A DNA stretch of 64,000 bases, taken from Mesostigma viride (Eukaryota; Streptophyta; Mesostigmatophyceae; Mesostigmatales; Mesostigmataceae). The stretch is taken from the NCBI GenBank assembly GCA_009746045.1, contig RPFO01000264.1, positions 744,001 to 808,000 on the forward strand, in the 5' to 3' direction. Shown one piece after another: positions 10,940-21,911 of the stretch. Both the position numbers and the translations under genes were made by a program. Numbering within the stretch: position 1 is the first letter of the stretch; every line of letters starts with the position of its first letter. The notes below the pieces were generated by a model. It was given only the letters and a program-made list of their open reading frames with translations. It did no database searches and was not told the DNA's origin.

Positions 10940-11552
10940 GATGGTACGAATTAGGGATTTGTCGGGTGCAGAAGTACGTGCTCGTTTCCTCCAAGGCCTC
11001 AGTAGACCCTTATTACGTGAAGTCAAGCGCCAGTTCTCTGCTTACCGTTTTACTGATCTGCCCCTCAAGCATGTGCGCCAGCATCTCTTGCGTGTAGCAG
11101 ATTTCTTCACCACCCCTTCTCTTCCTACCCGTTCCCGTATTAATAATATTATCCTTACCCCTGAGGAGGAGAACTCCTATGTAGAAGAATTAGATATCTG
11201 TGTTACTGACCTTTCAGCCCTTGATGTCTCTCATATCACATGCTATCATTGTAAGGAAGTAGGTCATCTTAAACGTGAGTGCCCCAAGTTCCTTTCGGGT
11301 GCTCCCCCTCATCCCGACGCTCGCCCTCCTCGTACCCCTCAGCGTGCTCCTATTCGTCCTACTTCAGGACGCATTCCCTCAGCTACCCCTAGTAGGCTGA
11401 ATGCTGTGCAGGCAGGACCCCCAGGGTTCCCCTATGATAATCAGGCTCCCGCACCCTCTTCGCTCCCTCGTGACCCTCCAGCAGTGGCTTTTTCGCCAGG
11501 GTCTTCTTCGGGGTTAGTTCCTATGGATTTGGGGGGGGAGGGGGAACAGTAG
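10940..11552 (+). CDS. Gag C-terminal part, Gypsy element
   Basis: Continues the gag cut at 7915: end of the capsid domain (ARFLQGLSRPLL), then the zinc knuckle CYHCKEVGHLKREC (CX2CX4HX4C, about 11242-11283), then a Pro/Arg-rich tail. It stops at TAG 11550-11552. The protease frame is already open upstream of this stop, in the -1 frame, and a run of eight G lies about 15 bases before the stop. That could be a slippery site for Gag-Pol, or a homopolymer indel. Confidence 0.8.
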
Positions 11553-12412
11553 GCCTGTCAGCCGGGGGTAACCTGGACAGGTCCTTAGATAGTACCCCAG
11601 ATAAAAATTTTTGCCTGCCTGTTTTTATAACCTCTGTAGGAGCTGAATCTTCCCTACCACTACGTGTGCGTCCTCTTATGTTCTTGAATGGTGGTTTAAC
11701 CGTCTCTCACACTGTTGTAGACCCCTTCTTGCATGCTGATGAACTCTTGAATGTCTCTGTGTTGGTAGATAGCGGTGCGGCTAGCTCCTTTGTGAGCGAG
11801 GCCCTAGTTAGGCGTTTAGGACTAGTCCCTACCCCTCACACCAAACCTGTCACTGTTCATTATGCTGATGGGCGCACCAGTCATTCTCCGGGTACGGTGT
11901 CCCTTCCCCTGGTCATACAAGGACGTACTGTCAACCTGACGGCCACTATAGGCCCTATCACTACCGCTGATGTATTACTAGGATTAGATTGGCACCAGGA
12001 TAATAAGATTACTATTAATTATGATACCATGGTCATTTGGTTTCCAGATAGCTCTTACTGGGTACCGGAACGTCATTATAGATTGGAAAATTTATCCTTG
12101 GTAGATATTACTCCTCCTACACCTGTTGATCCTCCTGTAAGACCTATACCTGAAGTATTAATGTCCAATGATGAGTTGCGTTCTGAATTAAAGGAATATG
12201 GATATTTATTATGTATGTTCCTTCAGTTAGAAGTACAGGAGATACCTATCACTAATAATAGTGTGGATATAGATATAAACACAGTGGATACAATAGGAGT
12301 GGGATTTACTGAAAATGAAATAGTAAGATACATGGCTGTGATAGATTCCTCAAAAGTTTTGAAGAAAAGACTCCTTCTTATCCTCCTCCTCGTTCTGTTT
12401 TACACCGTGTAG
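11553..12412 (+). CDS. Retroviral-type aspartic protease, Gypsy element
   Basis: Retropepsin with the active-site motif VLVDSGAASSFVSE (about 11759-11800) and the distal ADVLLGLDWH motif, typical of chromovirus proteases that cut Gag-Pol. The frame is open from before the gag stop, so it is probably made as a Gag-Pol fusion and not from the Met at 11666. The last residues before the stop at 12412 look off-frame; the expected pre-RT linker is in another frame from about 12353, so the PR-RT junction is broken by one or two single-base shifts. Confidence 0.78.
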
Positions 12413-12419
12413 TTATCAA

Positions 12420-14016
12420 GACGGTGCAGTTCCTACGCACTCTCCGATGTATAGAATGGGCCCTACCGAGTTAAAGGAACTAAAACAGATTTTAGTGTCA
12501 TTATTAGAAGCAGGATTGATAGAGCCTAGTAACTCTCCCTACTCAGCTGGTGTCCTGTTAGTTCCTAAGCCAAATGGCAAGTTTCGCCTAGTTACTGATT
12601 ATAGGAAGTTGAATGATATTACTGTGAAGTCTAAATACCCTCTACCTCGTATTGATGATATATTTAATAAGGTTAAAGGTTCCACTTGTTTCACAGTACT
12701 GGATTGTGCGGATGGTTTTTGGCAGTTGCGGATAGCTCCTGAGGATTGCCATAAAACCGCCTTTGCTACCCCTTTTGGTCATTACCAGTTTAGAGTAGCG
12801 GCTATGGGACTCTGTAACTCGCCTGCCTCTTTTCAAATGTTAATGAATGAAGTGCTTAGACCTGTTATGGGAAATTCTCACCTTCCTCAGGTGTCCTCTG
12901 ATTTAAAGGATCCTTCCTTCTCCTCTGTTTCTTTATCTGAGCATGACCGTTCTTGTGCTCAAGCTTACTTAGATGATATTCTTATTTACTCTCCTGATTT
13001 TGAAACGCACCTACGTGATTTAAAGAAAGTATTAGAAATAATGGCTGAAAATTCTTTGTGGGCGCGCCGTGCTAAAGTTCGTTCGGGTAGGAGTGTCCCA
13101 TTTTTAGGGCACGTTCTGTCAGATGCCGGGGTCGCTACCGACCCGGATAAAACTAAGTCAATTCAGGAATGGCCTACCCCTACCGACGTTAAAGGTGTAC
13201 GTAGTTTTCTAGGAATTGCTTCTTACTATAGGCGTTTTATCCCGCGTTTCGCAACTATAGCAGCCCCTATTAATCATTTATTAAAGAAGGATATCCCCTT
13301 TGTTTGGAGTAGTGAATGTCAGTCGGCTTTTCAGTGCCTAAAATCCCTACTCCTTTCCCCTCCTGTACTCATCCTACCGGATACTACTAAACCCTTTGTT
13401 GTGGCTACAGATGCTAGTAAGGTAGCTATAGGTGGCGTCCTTCTCCAGGATCAGGGTCAGGGCTTACAGCCAATTGAGTATATCTCTAGGACAATGCTCC
13501 CTGCGGAGCGTAACTATCCCGTACACCAGCAGGAACTCTTAGCGGTGGTGTATTGTTGCCACGCGTGGCAGCACTTTCTTAAAGGTGCTCAATTTGATGT
13601 CTGCCTGAATGAACCCTGTGAACTAGATCCTTATAGATTAGTTATCCAAACGGATCACCGTCCCCTTACCCATCTTCTCTCCCAACCCAACCTTACCCCT
13701 CGGCAAGCGCGCTGGATGGAATTTTTAGCACAGTTTTCCCCTTTTAAACTTCAGTATGTTAAGGGTGTAGATAACATAGTACCAGATGCACTCTCTCGTC
13801 GTGCAGACTACTCCTTTTTCGAGGACCTTGATGTTCTCAATACTACTCTAGTTCCTACTACTATGGGTGTAACCCCTTATGGTGAACTACCTGATGATGA
13901 ATCCTATGCCTACCTCTTTCATACAGCTGTTCGCATGCCTGATCTCCTTTCTCACGTAGGACTCTCTCTCCCGTGTGAGGCCCTTCCCGTGGCCTCGGTG
14001 GGGGGGAGGGGAAAAA
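12420..14016 (+). CDS. Reverse transcriptase and RNase H, Gypsy element
   Basis: Clear Ty3/Gypsy RT: GLIEPSNSPY, FRLVTDYRKLN, the catalytic VLDCADGFWQL, the fingers motif AMGLCNSPASFQ, and the YLDD box (AYLDDILIYS, about 12964). RNase H follows with ATDASKVAIGG, the catalytic Glu region HQQELLAVV and QTDHRPL. The ORF formally runs to a stop at 14045, but its last residues are an artefact of a frame change within a G/A homopolymer (about 14001-14016), after which the integrase frame continues. Confidence 0.88.
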
Positions 14017-15538
14017 TAAAATTTCTATACCGCTTAGCCATATAGCGACTAGGTCAGGAAAGTCTTATGAAAACGTAGTCCCTCTAGGACCTCCCCTTCT
14101 CTTTGGCAAGGCGGTAGGAGATCTCTTTAAACCTGTTCTGGATACCTCTGTAGCGATGCCTACCTCTGATCTTGAACGCCTTATTAGTAGATTTACGGCC
14201 ACTGAGCCGGAAGCATTAGCTGCCATTGCTGCACATCCCCAACAATTAGGCAAGCATCCTTGTAAATTTGTAGGTGGGTTTTTATATGTGCAGGTAGCAG
14301 ATTCTCCCCCTCAATGGCGCCTGTATGTCCCTCCTATCTGTCGCTCCTCCTTGCTCTTTGAGTTGCATGACTTAGCTGCTCATCAGGGTGGTAAACGGGT
14401 ACGGGACTTAGTAGCCCGCTCTTATTACTGGCCTTCCCTTTATAAGGATGTAGATGAGTATGTTAGAACTTGTCAATCTTGCCAGGAGATGAAACCCAAT
14501 AACGTAGGACAGATAGCAGAACCTAGGACCTTGCCTGACCCCATCATGCCGTGGGATTCTATCATGATGGATTTTGTAGGACCTTTTAGAAAGAATGATA
14601 GGGGCAATGCCCAAATCCTTGTGTTCATAGATCGTTTTACTCGTATGTGCCATCTTGTGCCGTGTCCTTTAGAACTCACAGCACGTGATTGCGCACGCCT
14701 ATACCTCAATAATGTATACAGATATCATGGTTTGAGTAGGCAGTTTATTAGTGATAAGGATAAGTTATTTACCTCAGATTTTTGGCAGCAGTTTTTCGCT
14801 GCCATCGGTACCAAGGTTACCTACGGTACTGCCTACCACTCCTCCTCCTCTCATTTAGTAGAGCGTCTTAATAGGGTAGTAGAAGAAGCGCTTAGGCACT
14901 ATGTTAATGGCTCGGGTAGTGATTGGGAGGATTATTTATGTTTGGTAGAGTTCTCCCTCAACAATTGTCCCCAAGCTGCGCATGGATATACGCCCTTCTT
15001 CTTAGATACTGGTAGACAGCCTCTTACTCCTACCTCTCTCTTAGCTAGTCCTCTACGGGACAAGGATGATGTGTCCCGAGATACTGTAGAAGGTGTACAG
15101 TCCTTACTAGATAGAATGAAAACTGCTCATGACCACGCGATCTCAGGGTACCAAAAAGCTCAGTCTAAGTACCTTGCTAGGTTGCGTGCCTCCTTAGATA
15201 GAAGAGCACCTGAGATAGAAATAGGAGATCTAGTATTAGTAGAAGGCCCCCGTGTTGGCCGTTTTGCTCATAATAAGTTTGAAGCAGAACTTAAGGTCAA
15301 ACTTAGGCCCGCCTTCTTAGGACCCTTCCATGTTTTGTCTAGAGTAGGAAATTTCCTATATAAAGTCGATATCCCTACCTCTTGGCAGACACATTCGAAC
15401 ACCTTCCATAGGAGCCAGCTAAAACTGTACCACCCTAGTACGTTCGCTGGTAGAGAGCTAGCGCCTGCCCCTTTAGAGCATAACCCTGACACTGCATGGG
15501 GAAGTAGAAGACGAAGTAGAAAGCATCGTGGCCCATAG
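14017..15538 (+). CDS. Integrase, Gypsy element
   Basis: Zinc-binding HHCC domain (LHDLAAHQGGKRVRDL...CQSCQEMK, about 14366-14490), then the DDE core with Asp in MMDFVGPF, Asp in FISDKDKLF and Glu in SHLVERLN, then a GPY/F-like C-terminal domain (FLGPFHVLSRVGN...HRSQLKLYHP). It joins element cDNA to chromosomal DNA. The frame is open from about 14017 without a Met, in line with polyprotein synthesis. The final residues after about 15490 are out of frame with the chromodomain. Confidence 0.88.
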
Positions 15539-15689
15539 AGATATCAAAAAGGGCCGCGGTACCCAGCGTCAGTACAAAGTGAAGTGGATGTATGCTCGTA
15601 GTGAAGTAGATAAGGTCTGGTATACGGAAAGCGAGCTAGATGGGTGTAGTCGCTTGCTGCAGGAATATAAAACCCTGCACAAGCTTTAG
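15500..15689 (+). CDS. Chromodomain at the integrase C-terminus, shifted frame
   Basis: Read one frame over from the integrase, the sequence gives VESIVAHRDIKKGRG, QYKVKWMYARSE, then VWYTESELDG: the chromodomain pattern of a V-E-x-I strand, a Y-x-V-K-W strand, a conserved Trp and a C-terminal helix, ending at TAG 15687-15689. In chromoviruses this module targets insertion to marked chromatin. The shift lies at a TGGGGAAG tract near 15495. A mutation, a sequencing indel or programmed +1 shifting are all possible. Confidence 0.72.
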
Positions 15690-15763
15690 CAGTAGACCTT
15701 CTCCTCTCTTATATTATGCCTGCTGTCGACGGGTGGTTGGTTGTCCCCCCCTCCGCAGCCGTC

Positions 15764-17884
15764 ATGTCAGAGCCTACCCCTCCGGCTGAGAGTTCGCTGC
15801 CGTCCCCGCCCCTACCGGACCCTGAGCTGTATTTCGAGGCCCTTCCGGGCCGCTGGGTGTCGCGGTCCAGTTATCCGGGTGGCGTTGTGCAGCCGGCCCT
15901 CCAGGCCCGACATGCGAGTTTAGTCAGGGCGGCCCTCTTTGGGGTCACGTGGTACGGTCCTTCCCCTGACGAGCCGCATCAGCTTGTTTTGCACGGGTTC
16001 GACGATGCCGGGCACTGTTTGTTAGGGTGTGGTTCCCGCTGTCCAGCCTTGGGACAGATAGATGCGGTTCTCCAGTGCTCCCGTGTGTTCTCCTACCTTT
16101 CTACCCCTGTGGGCCGCTCCTGCCTACGGGAGGTGTTCCCCTGGCTTCCGGCTGAGGGTGAGGCTGAGATAGATGAGAACCCCTGCGACCTTCTGCGGGC
16201 CGTAGAATTCATGGAGATAGCTGATCAGTCGGTGGGATTAGCAGTTGGTGGTCCTGCCCCTACGGGCGCCCCATCCGAGGTACATTATACTCCAGATTAT
16301 TCTGCCTCGAGCGCTGCGTCCGCCTCCTCGGCGTCTGCTCCTCCCTCTCCGGTCCCGTCGTCACCTCGGTCGACCCGGTGTGTTGCAGTGGAGCCTACCC
16401 CTTCGGGTTTGCCTGATCCTCTGTCGGCGACGGTCTTGGCTATGCAGGCTCAGATCCAGTCCCTGACCACGGCGTTCGGGGCCTTCATAGCGGCCCAAGC
16501 GCAGACTCCGGCCACGCCAGGTGTGTCTGTGGTGTCTGCGCCCCCTATGTACCCCTTCGGTTGTTTCGGCACCTGTGGTTTTGCCGGCGCCCACTACCCC
16601 TTCGGTTGCGGCGGCTCCGACACCTCTGGTTACCTCCGTGCCGGCGACCGACGTTTCTGCGCCGCGACGCGAGTCTTCTGCCCTTCGGCTGTGCCCGCCG
16701 TCGCCTCCTCTGGGCCGCCCGCTGCGCCCTCACCGCCAGTTCGGGGTTTCTTCAGCGACACGGGCGATCATCCCAGGCTTTGGGAGGGTGGTCCCCCGCA
16801 GAGGATTCCGGTGCCCGACTGGAGGTTGGATGGCAACCAATCTTATGCCGGACTGCCTGTCCCTACGGGTCCTATTTTCAATATGTGGCCTGAGGGTGCG
16901 CCGGCAACGGAGACCGGCGCGCCTGCTGCGGTGGCGGGTCCGTCACGGCCCTCTCTGGCTTCGGGTCCGGCGCGACCTCCTGTTGTACCAGTGTCATCTG
17001 CGTCGGTGACGGCTCCCGCCCCTGCGTCGGCCCCCGCTTCGGTCCCTGCTCCTTCGGCCTCGCGGTCTTTGGCTGCGGTTGTTCGGTCCACCGGTCAGGA
17101 TCCTCGCGCCACCCGCGCTGCCGATTCCCTCCGGGAGTTGTCCCAGGGTGATCGGGACAGGGCCCCTTCTGTGGTGCATGTGACGCCGGAGTCGCGCGAC
17201 ACGCCCGTGCCTGGATGCGGTATGTCCGCACTCGCCTGCCGCCAGTGTGACCTGCCGCGCGCCTCCGCCGAGCTTGCCATCTCGCCCATGTCCTACGGGT
17301 TCTCCCAGGTGTGTCGGGCGCCTCGGGATCGTGGCCTACCCATTGAGACTGATCGGCCTCCTTTCGACATGGTTATTTTAGCTGATCCTGTGTTCCAGGG
17401 TGAGATCTTGGTTCGGCGCGTTCTGTATCGCTGGGCTAGGCGCCACAACGACTTGGACACCTACGGTGGGTTCCAGTGGGCTTACCCTCCGCCTCTGGGC
17501 ATTATGGCTTCGGATGCCCTTACGGTAGAGTTTCCGGCGGTACAGGGTGCTGCGTACAACACGGTCCTCCAGCCCATCCTCGAGTGGGATGCCCGTCGTC
17601 CGGCGCCCATCCCGGGCCAGGGTCTAGACTCCCGTGGCCACCCTCCTCCTCGGGCCAGCGACTACCTGGAGACATTCGGGTCGCGCCAGTGTGCTCGTCG
17701 GTGGCGCTCCCGAGAGGTTCGGCACATCCGGATGTGGCCGTCCAACGTGGAGCCCCTGGTGGACCTGTTTTTCCCGACGGGTTTGCGCCCTCGGATCCGG
17801 TACCATTGTCTCCTCCTGCGGGCCCTCTGTTTAATCGCGGTAGAGCCTTTCCTTCGCCTCTTTGCCTGTGGCTTCCTGGACTGG
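15764..17884 (+). CDS. Extra 3' ORF of the Gypsy element, N-terminal part, unknown function
   Basis: Open frame of 724 residues from Met 15716 (a second Met at 15764 gives MSEPTPPAES). Visible parts: a compact N-terminal domain with FEALPGRWVSR and a Cys-rich segment LLGCGSRCPALGQ; a long Ala/Pro/Ser-rich low-complexity middle; and a C-terminal domain rich in Trp/Arg (LYRWARRHND, QCARRWRSREVRHIRMW). It is cut at 17884 by the inner Copia-type element and continues at 26378. No signal peptide or convincing membrane anchor is seen, so an envelope role is not supported. No family recognised. Confidence 0.65.
17880..17884 (+). repeat. Target site duplication ACTGG (left copy)
   Basis: ACTGG precedes the left LTR of the inner Copia-type element and recurs at 26373-26377. 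Excising the element restores the Gypsy 3' ORF in frame (GFLDW then ARGQVV). Confidence 0.92.
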
Positions 17885-18527
17885 AGTTAGAAAGAGCTCC
17901 CAACGTATGTGAGCTCTTGATCTTTCACAGCGCGTCTTAGCCAATGCTGCAAGGCAGCAACCTTAAATCTGTTCACCAGGCCACGACCACAATGGGCACT
18001 TCCACGACCAAGGTGGCACCCACGGTTCGTGCTTTCCGAGATAGTTGGTCATCCCCCATGACCAAGCTATATCCTTGCGTTGTTCCTCGTTCCCATCGGT
18101 GTGACGAGGCACGTGCAGGCGTGCAAGCAAATCCTCAACTTCCACTGGCATCAGTGCAGAGCCAGGACGAACTGGATTTGCCTAGACTCTGCAACCTAGG
18201 AAGTACAGGACCTGTCACAAGCCTGCAAGGCCTAGTATCCTTGCAGACCTGTGCCAGCTCCAGTATTCCACCAGTCACAGGCTGCTGCTCCTCTGATCTA
18301 CGTGGACCACAGTCACGTGATAATCAGGCTAAGCCTGTGCAGGCACGGCCTGCCACGTGTCCTGTCCACTATGCCAGAGGACTGCACCCTAGTCGGCCAC
18401 GGATGGCTAGGACTTCGGGACTTGATATCTTTCTCGTCCCTTGTCTGTTTCAGGCGGTCAGCACGGCGTTGGAAAGGTCTTTCCAAACTGCATCCACTTA
18501 GCATATTGGTTGCCCAAAATGCTAACT
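17885..18527 (-). repeat. 3' LTR of the inner Copia-type element
   Basis: 643 bp, begins AGTTAGAAAGAG and ends AATGCTAACT on the + strand. Compared with 25730-26372 I count three substitutions (near 17945, 18051 and 18492). Confidence 0.92.
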
Positions 18528-19539
18528 CCAACCCTTTCTTCTTTTGGAGCTGGACCAGCTTGAAACAAGCCTAACCTTGCTTGTGCCCACTCAGCCACAG
18601 ACCGCTTGGTCCCTTGGGGTTGATCAGACCTGATAGGGCCCAGGGTCCTGCCTCCTTTTGGGAAACAACATATACGCCCTTGGACCAGGCTAGGTGTACT
18701 GGCCAGTGAATCAGAGGTCACCCCAGGTTATCCCCTGACCCCTTGGTCAGCTCCCAACCTTTCCTTGGGAACTTGGTGTTAGATTAAAGTCAAGGCACAT
18801 TACCTAGTCCAATGGCTGGGATTAAAGGATGCCAAGAACGTATTATTGTGAGTTCCTGATCTTTCACAGTTATCACAGGCGCCCGTTCTTATGGCGCCCG
18901 CCTTGGCCAGCCTTTCCCTTTTATGCTCAAAGAGACTCAGGTAGCACCTACACAAATACTGCCTTATTGGGGAGCCCATGTCTTCACTGGGTGTTAAGCC
19001 CAGGAATCACTCATGCCAGGCTGTGGCTCTGCTGGGGAATTGAACCCCACCCCAACCTCCAGGTTTATAGATGACCTGGAACTTCACACAAGAGAAACAT
19101 TACAACCATGAGAACAACATGAGAATGACATGACATGGTTATGTTTTATTCAAGCAATATATAACCCAGAATGTGGCTCCCTGGCAACCATGTTCCACAT
19201 GGTCACACAACCAGGTTCTTTATTAGCAACAGGTTGGAAACAAGCACTAGAAAACATATATACAGCAACCTGTAAGAACCAGCATTCGGGTTGCCCTTGC
19301 ATGGCCTAACTGTTTGAGGCCAAAGGCGTCGACTTAAGTCCTGGCGACTCTTCTGAACCCCATGGGGAGGGCCAGGCATGATTCTCAGCTGGTAGGAGTG
19401 ACATTCCACACCAACTCCTGTCCAGGAGGGTGTACCTAACCCTGAAGGACCGGCTGTCAACCAGTAAGCACCAGTCACCACTTGGTACTTTGGTCAAGCA
19501 GCCCACTGGGGACACCCAAGCTGAAGCAAGGCCTGGTCT

Positions 19540-21156
19540 CTATGGCCGCCCGTGTAAGGGGTCCATGAGCCCACGGAGCAGGGGGTACTGCCTCTCCGCC
19601 TTCTCCTCCAGCTTGGTGAGGGCATCTGCAGGGTTGTCCACACCAGGCACATGTTCAATGTGAGCTAGGTAGGACATCTCCTTGAGCAACAAGTAGTCAA
19701 GGTCCCTGCTCCTGGCCAGCTGCCTGTGCACAAATTGCACCATGCCCATGCTATCAGTCCTCACCAGTGTGTGCAGCTGCAACCTACAGGAAGCCACTTG
19801 ACATAGCTGGTAGAAGAGCTCCCTCAAGTAAAGAGCAGTATGCAGCCCTTCACAGATTGCCCTGCACTCAGCAATATCACTGCTGGGTGTAACCCTGTTC
19901 TGCAACCGACTGTACCAGGTAACAAGTGAGGTGTGATCTTGCTCCAGGGTAACTAATGCTGCTGCCCTGCCCCTGACCTCTGTGACCTTCCTATTATCCA
20001 TAGAACTGTCCACATAGAGAACCATGTCAAGGGGCTTGTACAAATCCACAGGACCCAGTATGAGAGGGGGAGACATCATGACAGCCTGCACCACACTCTC
20101 AGCACCCACCTCAACCAGCTGGGAATCAGTAAGTCGACTCAGAACCAGCAAGTCAGGGGCACATATACTTGCAAGCCATGCCAGCATGCCCCTGATGGTA
20201 GCACACCTAGCCTGCGTGATGGGCTCCTGCAATGCATCTACAATCTGCTGTGGGTAGTCCTTACCACCCTCCATCCTGATGAACCACGAGCCCTTGGCTT
20301 GGAACAACGTAGCCTGCATGCCACAGAAGACCATAGGCTCATTCTCCACCATGTGCTGTATCTTACCCAGCTCAAACCGCTTCTGGATCTTAGCCAAGAC
20401 AGCCTCAACCCAGTCTGGTGGACCTATGAGATGCAGGTCATCACCATGCAGTGAGGCAAAGACAGGAAGGCCATTGTGGGACCCTTGGAACAAACAGGGA
20501 TCCACTGGAGACACAGAAAACCCACAAGTATTCTTCAAGAATTTCTCTAGGCTCTTTCTCCAGATAATGGGACTGGACCTGAGACCTTCCAACCCTTTCA
20601 GAATTCTCAGGTACCTGGCCTTTATCTCTGCTCTCCATACAGCAGGTACAGTCACAAAGAAAGGAGGGATATCTCTCCAAGTCTGCCTAGCCTGATCTTG
20701 GTCACCCTTGAGAAAAGCCCTCTTGAAATCAATCAGCACAGAGCTATAGGGCACACCCTTAACCAGAAAAGACAGAAATATACACAGCAGAATCCTCCAC
20801 GTGTCATGCAGCATCCCTGGAGTATAGAGCTCCTCATCTAACAACTGGCCAGTGCCATGATACTCGGTTACAACTGGTCTGACATGTGGCACCTGGACAC
20901 CATCTACCTCCTTGAGCTTGAGGACAAACATCAATCTGAGCAGCTGGTGAACTTCTGGCAGCTCATCCACAGGTTCTGCACAGTTGGAAACTATCCACTC
21001 ATGCCCAGAAGCAACAAAGCCAAGAGTCCATGCCTTAGCCATCTTGGGGCTCTGCATCATCTCGACTAGCTGGCGCCAGGGAATAGGACTGTGAGCAGCT
21101 ATCTGGTACCTGTTTACCCCTAACTGCCGTGGATCAAAGGTGGTTGGGATTATCAA
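19540..21156 (-). CDS. Reverse transcriptase and RNase H, inner Copia-type element
   Basis: 538 residues. Copia-type RT: LKLKEVDGVQVPHVRPV (usual KARLVA region), the catalytic IDFKRAFLKGD, and the polymerase box SLHGDDLHLIG, where the usual Tyr-Val-Asp-Asp is His-Gly-Asp-Asp. RNase H follows with YVDSSMDNR, ECRAICEG, RTDSMGMVQF and the Copia hallmark NPADALTK near the end. The true frame continues upstream of Met 21156, joining the protease-like domain through a one-base shift near 21190. Confidence 0.88.
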   Translation of the reverse strand: MIIPTTFDPRQLGVNRYQIAAHSPIPWRQLVEMMQSPKMAKAWTLGFVASGHEWIVSNCAEPVDELPEVHQLLRLMFVLKLKEVDGVQVPHVRPVVTEYHGTGQLLDEELYTPGMLHDTWRILLCIFLSFLVKGVPYSSVLIDFKRAFLKGDQDQARQTWRDIPPFFVTVPAVWRAEIKARYLRILKGLEGLRSSPIIWRKSLEKFLKNTCGFSVSPVDPCLFQGSHNGLPVFASLHGDDLHLIGPPDWVEAVLAKIQKRFELGKIQHMVENEPMVFCGMQATLFQAKGSWFIRMEGGKDYPQQIVDALQEPITQARCATIRGMLAWLASICAPDLLVLSRLTDSQLVEVGAESVVQAVMMSPPLILGPVDLYKPLDMVLYVDSSMDNRKVTEVRGRAAALVTLEQDHTSLVTWYSRLQNRVTPSSDIAECRAICEGLHTALYLRELFYQLCQVASCRLQLHTLVRTDSMGMVQFVHRQLARSRDLDYLLLKEMSYLAHIEHVPGVDNPADALTKLEEKAERQYPLLRGLMDPLHGRP

Positions 21157-21167
21157 CAGGTCCTCAG

Positions 21168-21911
21168 CTATGGGCTCCTGACCTTGAGGACCCTCAGCTG
21201 GCTGACTCCTAACAGCCTTACCGCCACTGCAAGACCCTGGGAATAGTGATATCTTTCAAGGGGGAGGCTGCCCCTGCCTTCTAGTGCCAACTCATCAGAG
21301 GTCAAAGTAACCCCTGGCATGCACAAGAAGTTCTGACCCAGAATGGCAGGCCCCTGATAGCCCTCTACCACACAGAACGTGGTGGGCACCCCTAAGATAG
21401 GCACACTCACTTCCCCAAGGATCTTCATGGACACCTTTCCTGAGAAATCAGACACAGCAAGGCAACTGGGATGGGACATCTGTAAGCCTACAGCATCCTC
21501 TTCCCTGATGACAGACACCTGTGAGTTGGTATCTACCTCCATTGTAGCTGCCCAGCACGACCCCCACCCCGTGAGCTTGGATACCTTGGGATCATGTTTG
21601 CTGCGCATGAGTGCTCGGATGACGTCCGCCATGAGAGGCCCCCGGGCCTTAGGTGGCTGCCCCGTCCCCTCTGGCCTTGTGACAGTTGCTTCAGCAGCCT
21701 CCTCCTGCTCGTCATCTTCCAGCAGGGACAGACCATCATCCACCACCAGAGGATTGTTAGCTGCTGCTGCCTGGCTCTGGCCTGGCTCCTCAACCCAGCT
21801 GGGAGGGCCTGGCCCGTCTGCAGGCCAGATTGCATGTGGCCTTCTTCCTTGACATGAGCCCAGGACAACCTGTACACGTGCCTTGGATCCTTTTCCAAAG
21901 CCACCAGGCAA
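21168..21911 (-). CDS. Retropepsin-like domain between integrase and RT, inner Copia-type element
   Basis: The segment EVDTNSQVSVI (about 21519-21550) followed by a strand-rich stretch (VSMKILGEVSVPILG) and AILGQNFL has the layout of a retropepsin: catalytic D-T-x-S loop, flap, then the I-L-G-x-x-F-L motif. The Gly of the usual D-T-G is Asn. It lies after the integrase and before RT, and the outer element has the same order in one continuous frame. The N-terminal part is Asp/Glu-rich linker. It overlaps the integrase ORF in a different frame, so a frame change occurs between about 21860 and 21680. Confidence 0.68.
   Translation of the reverse strand: MPGGFGKGSKARVQVVLGSCQGRRPHAIWPADGPGPPSWVEEPGQSQAAAANNPLVVDDGLSLLEDDEQEEAAEATVTRPEGTGQPPKARGPLMADVIRALMRSKHDPKVSKLTGWGSCWAATMEVDTNSQVSVIREEDAVGLQMSHPSCLAVSDFSGKVSMKILGEVSVPILGVPTTFCVVEGYQGPAILGQNFLCMPGVTLTSDELALEGRGSLPLERYHYSQGLAVAVRLLGVSQLRVLKVRSP

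Noticed and set aside
15764-17884. Envelope glycoprotein for the extra Gypsy ORF
   Set aside because: No signal peptide, no clear transmembrane anchor and a Pro/Ala/Ser-rich cytosolic-type composition.
19005-19060. tRNA T-arm-like stem-loop on the minus strand (GGGGTTCAATTCCCC)
   Set aside because: No D-arm, anticodon arm or acceptor stem could be fitted around it; it is in the 3' region of the inner Copia-type element.
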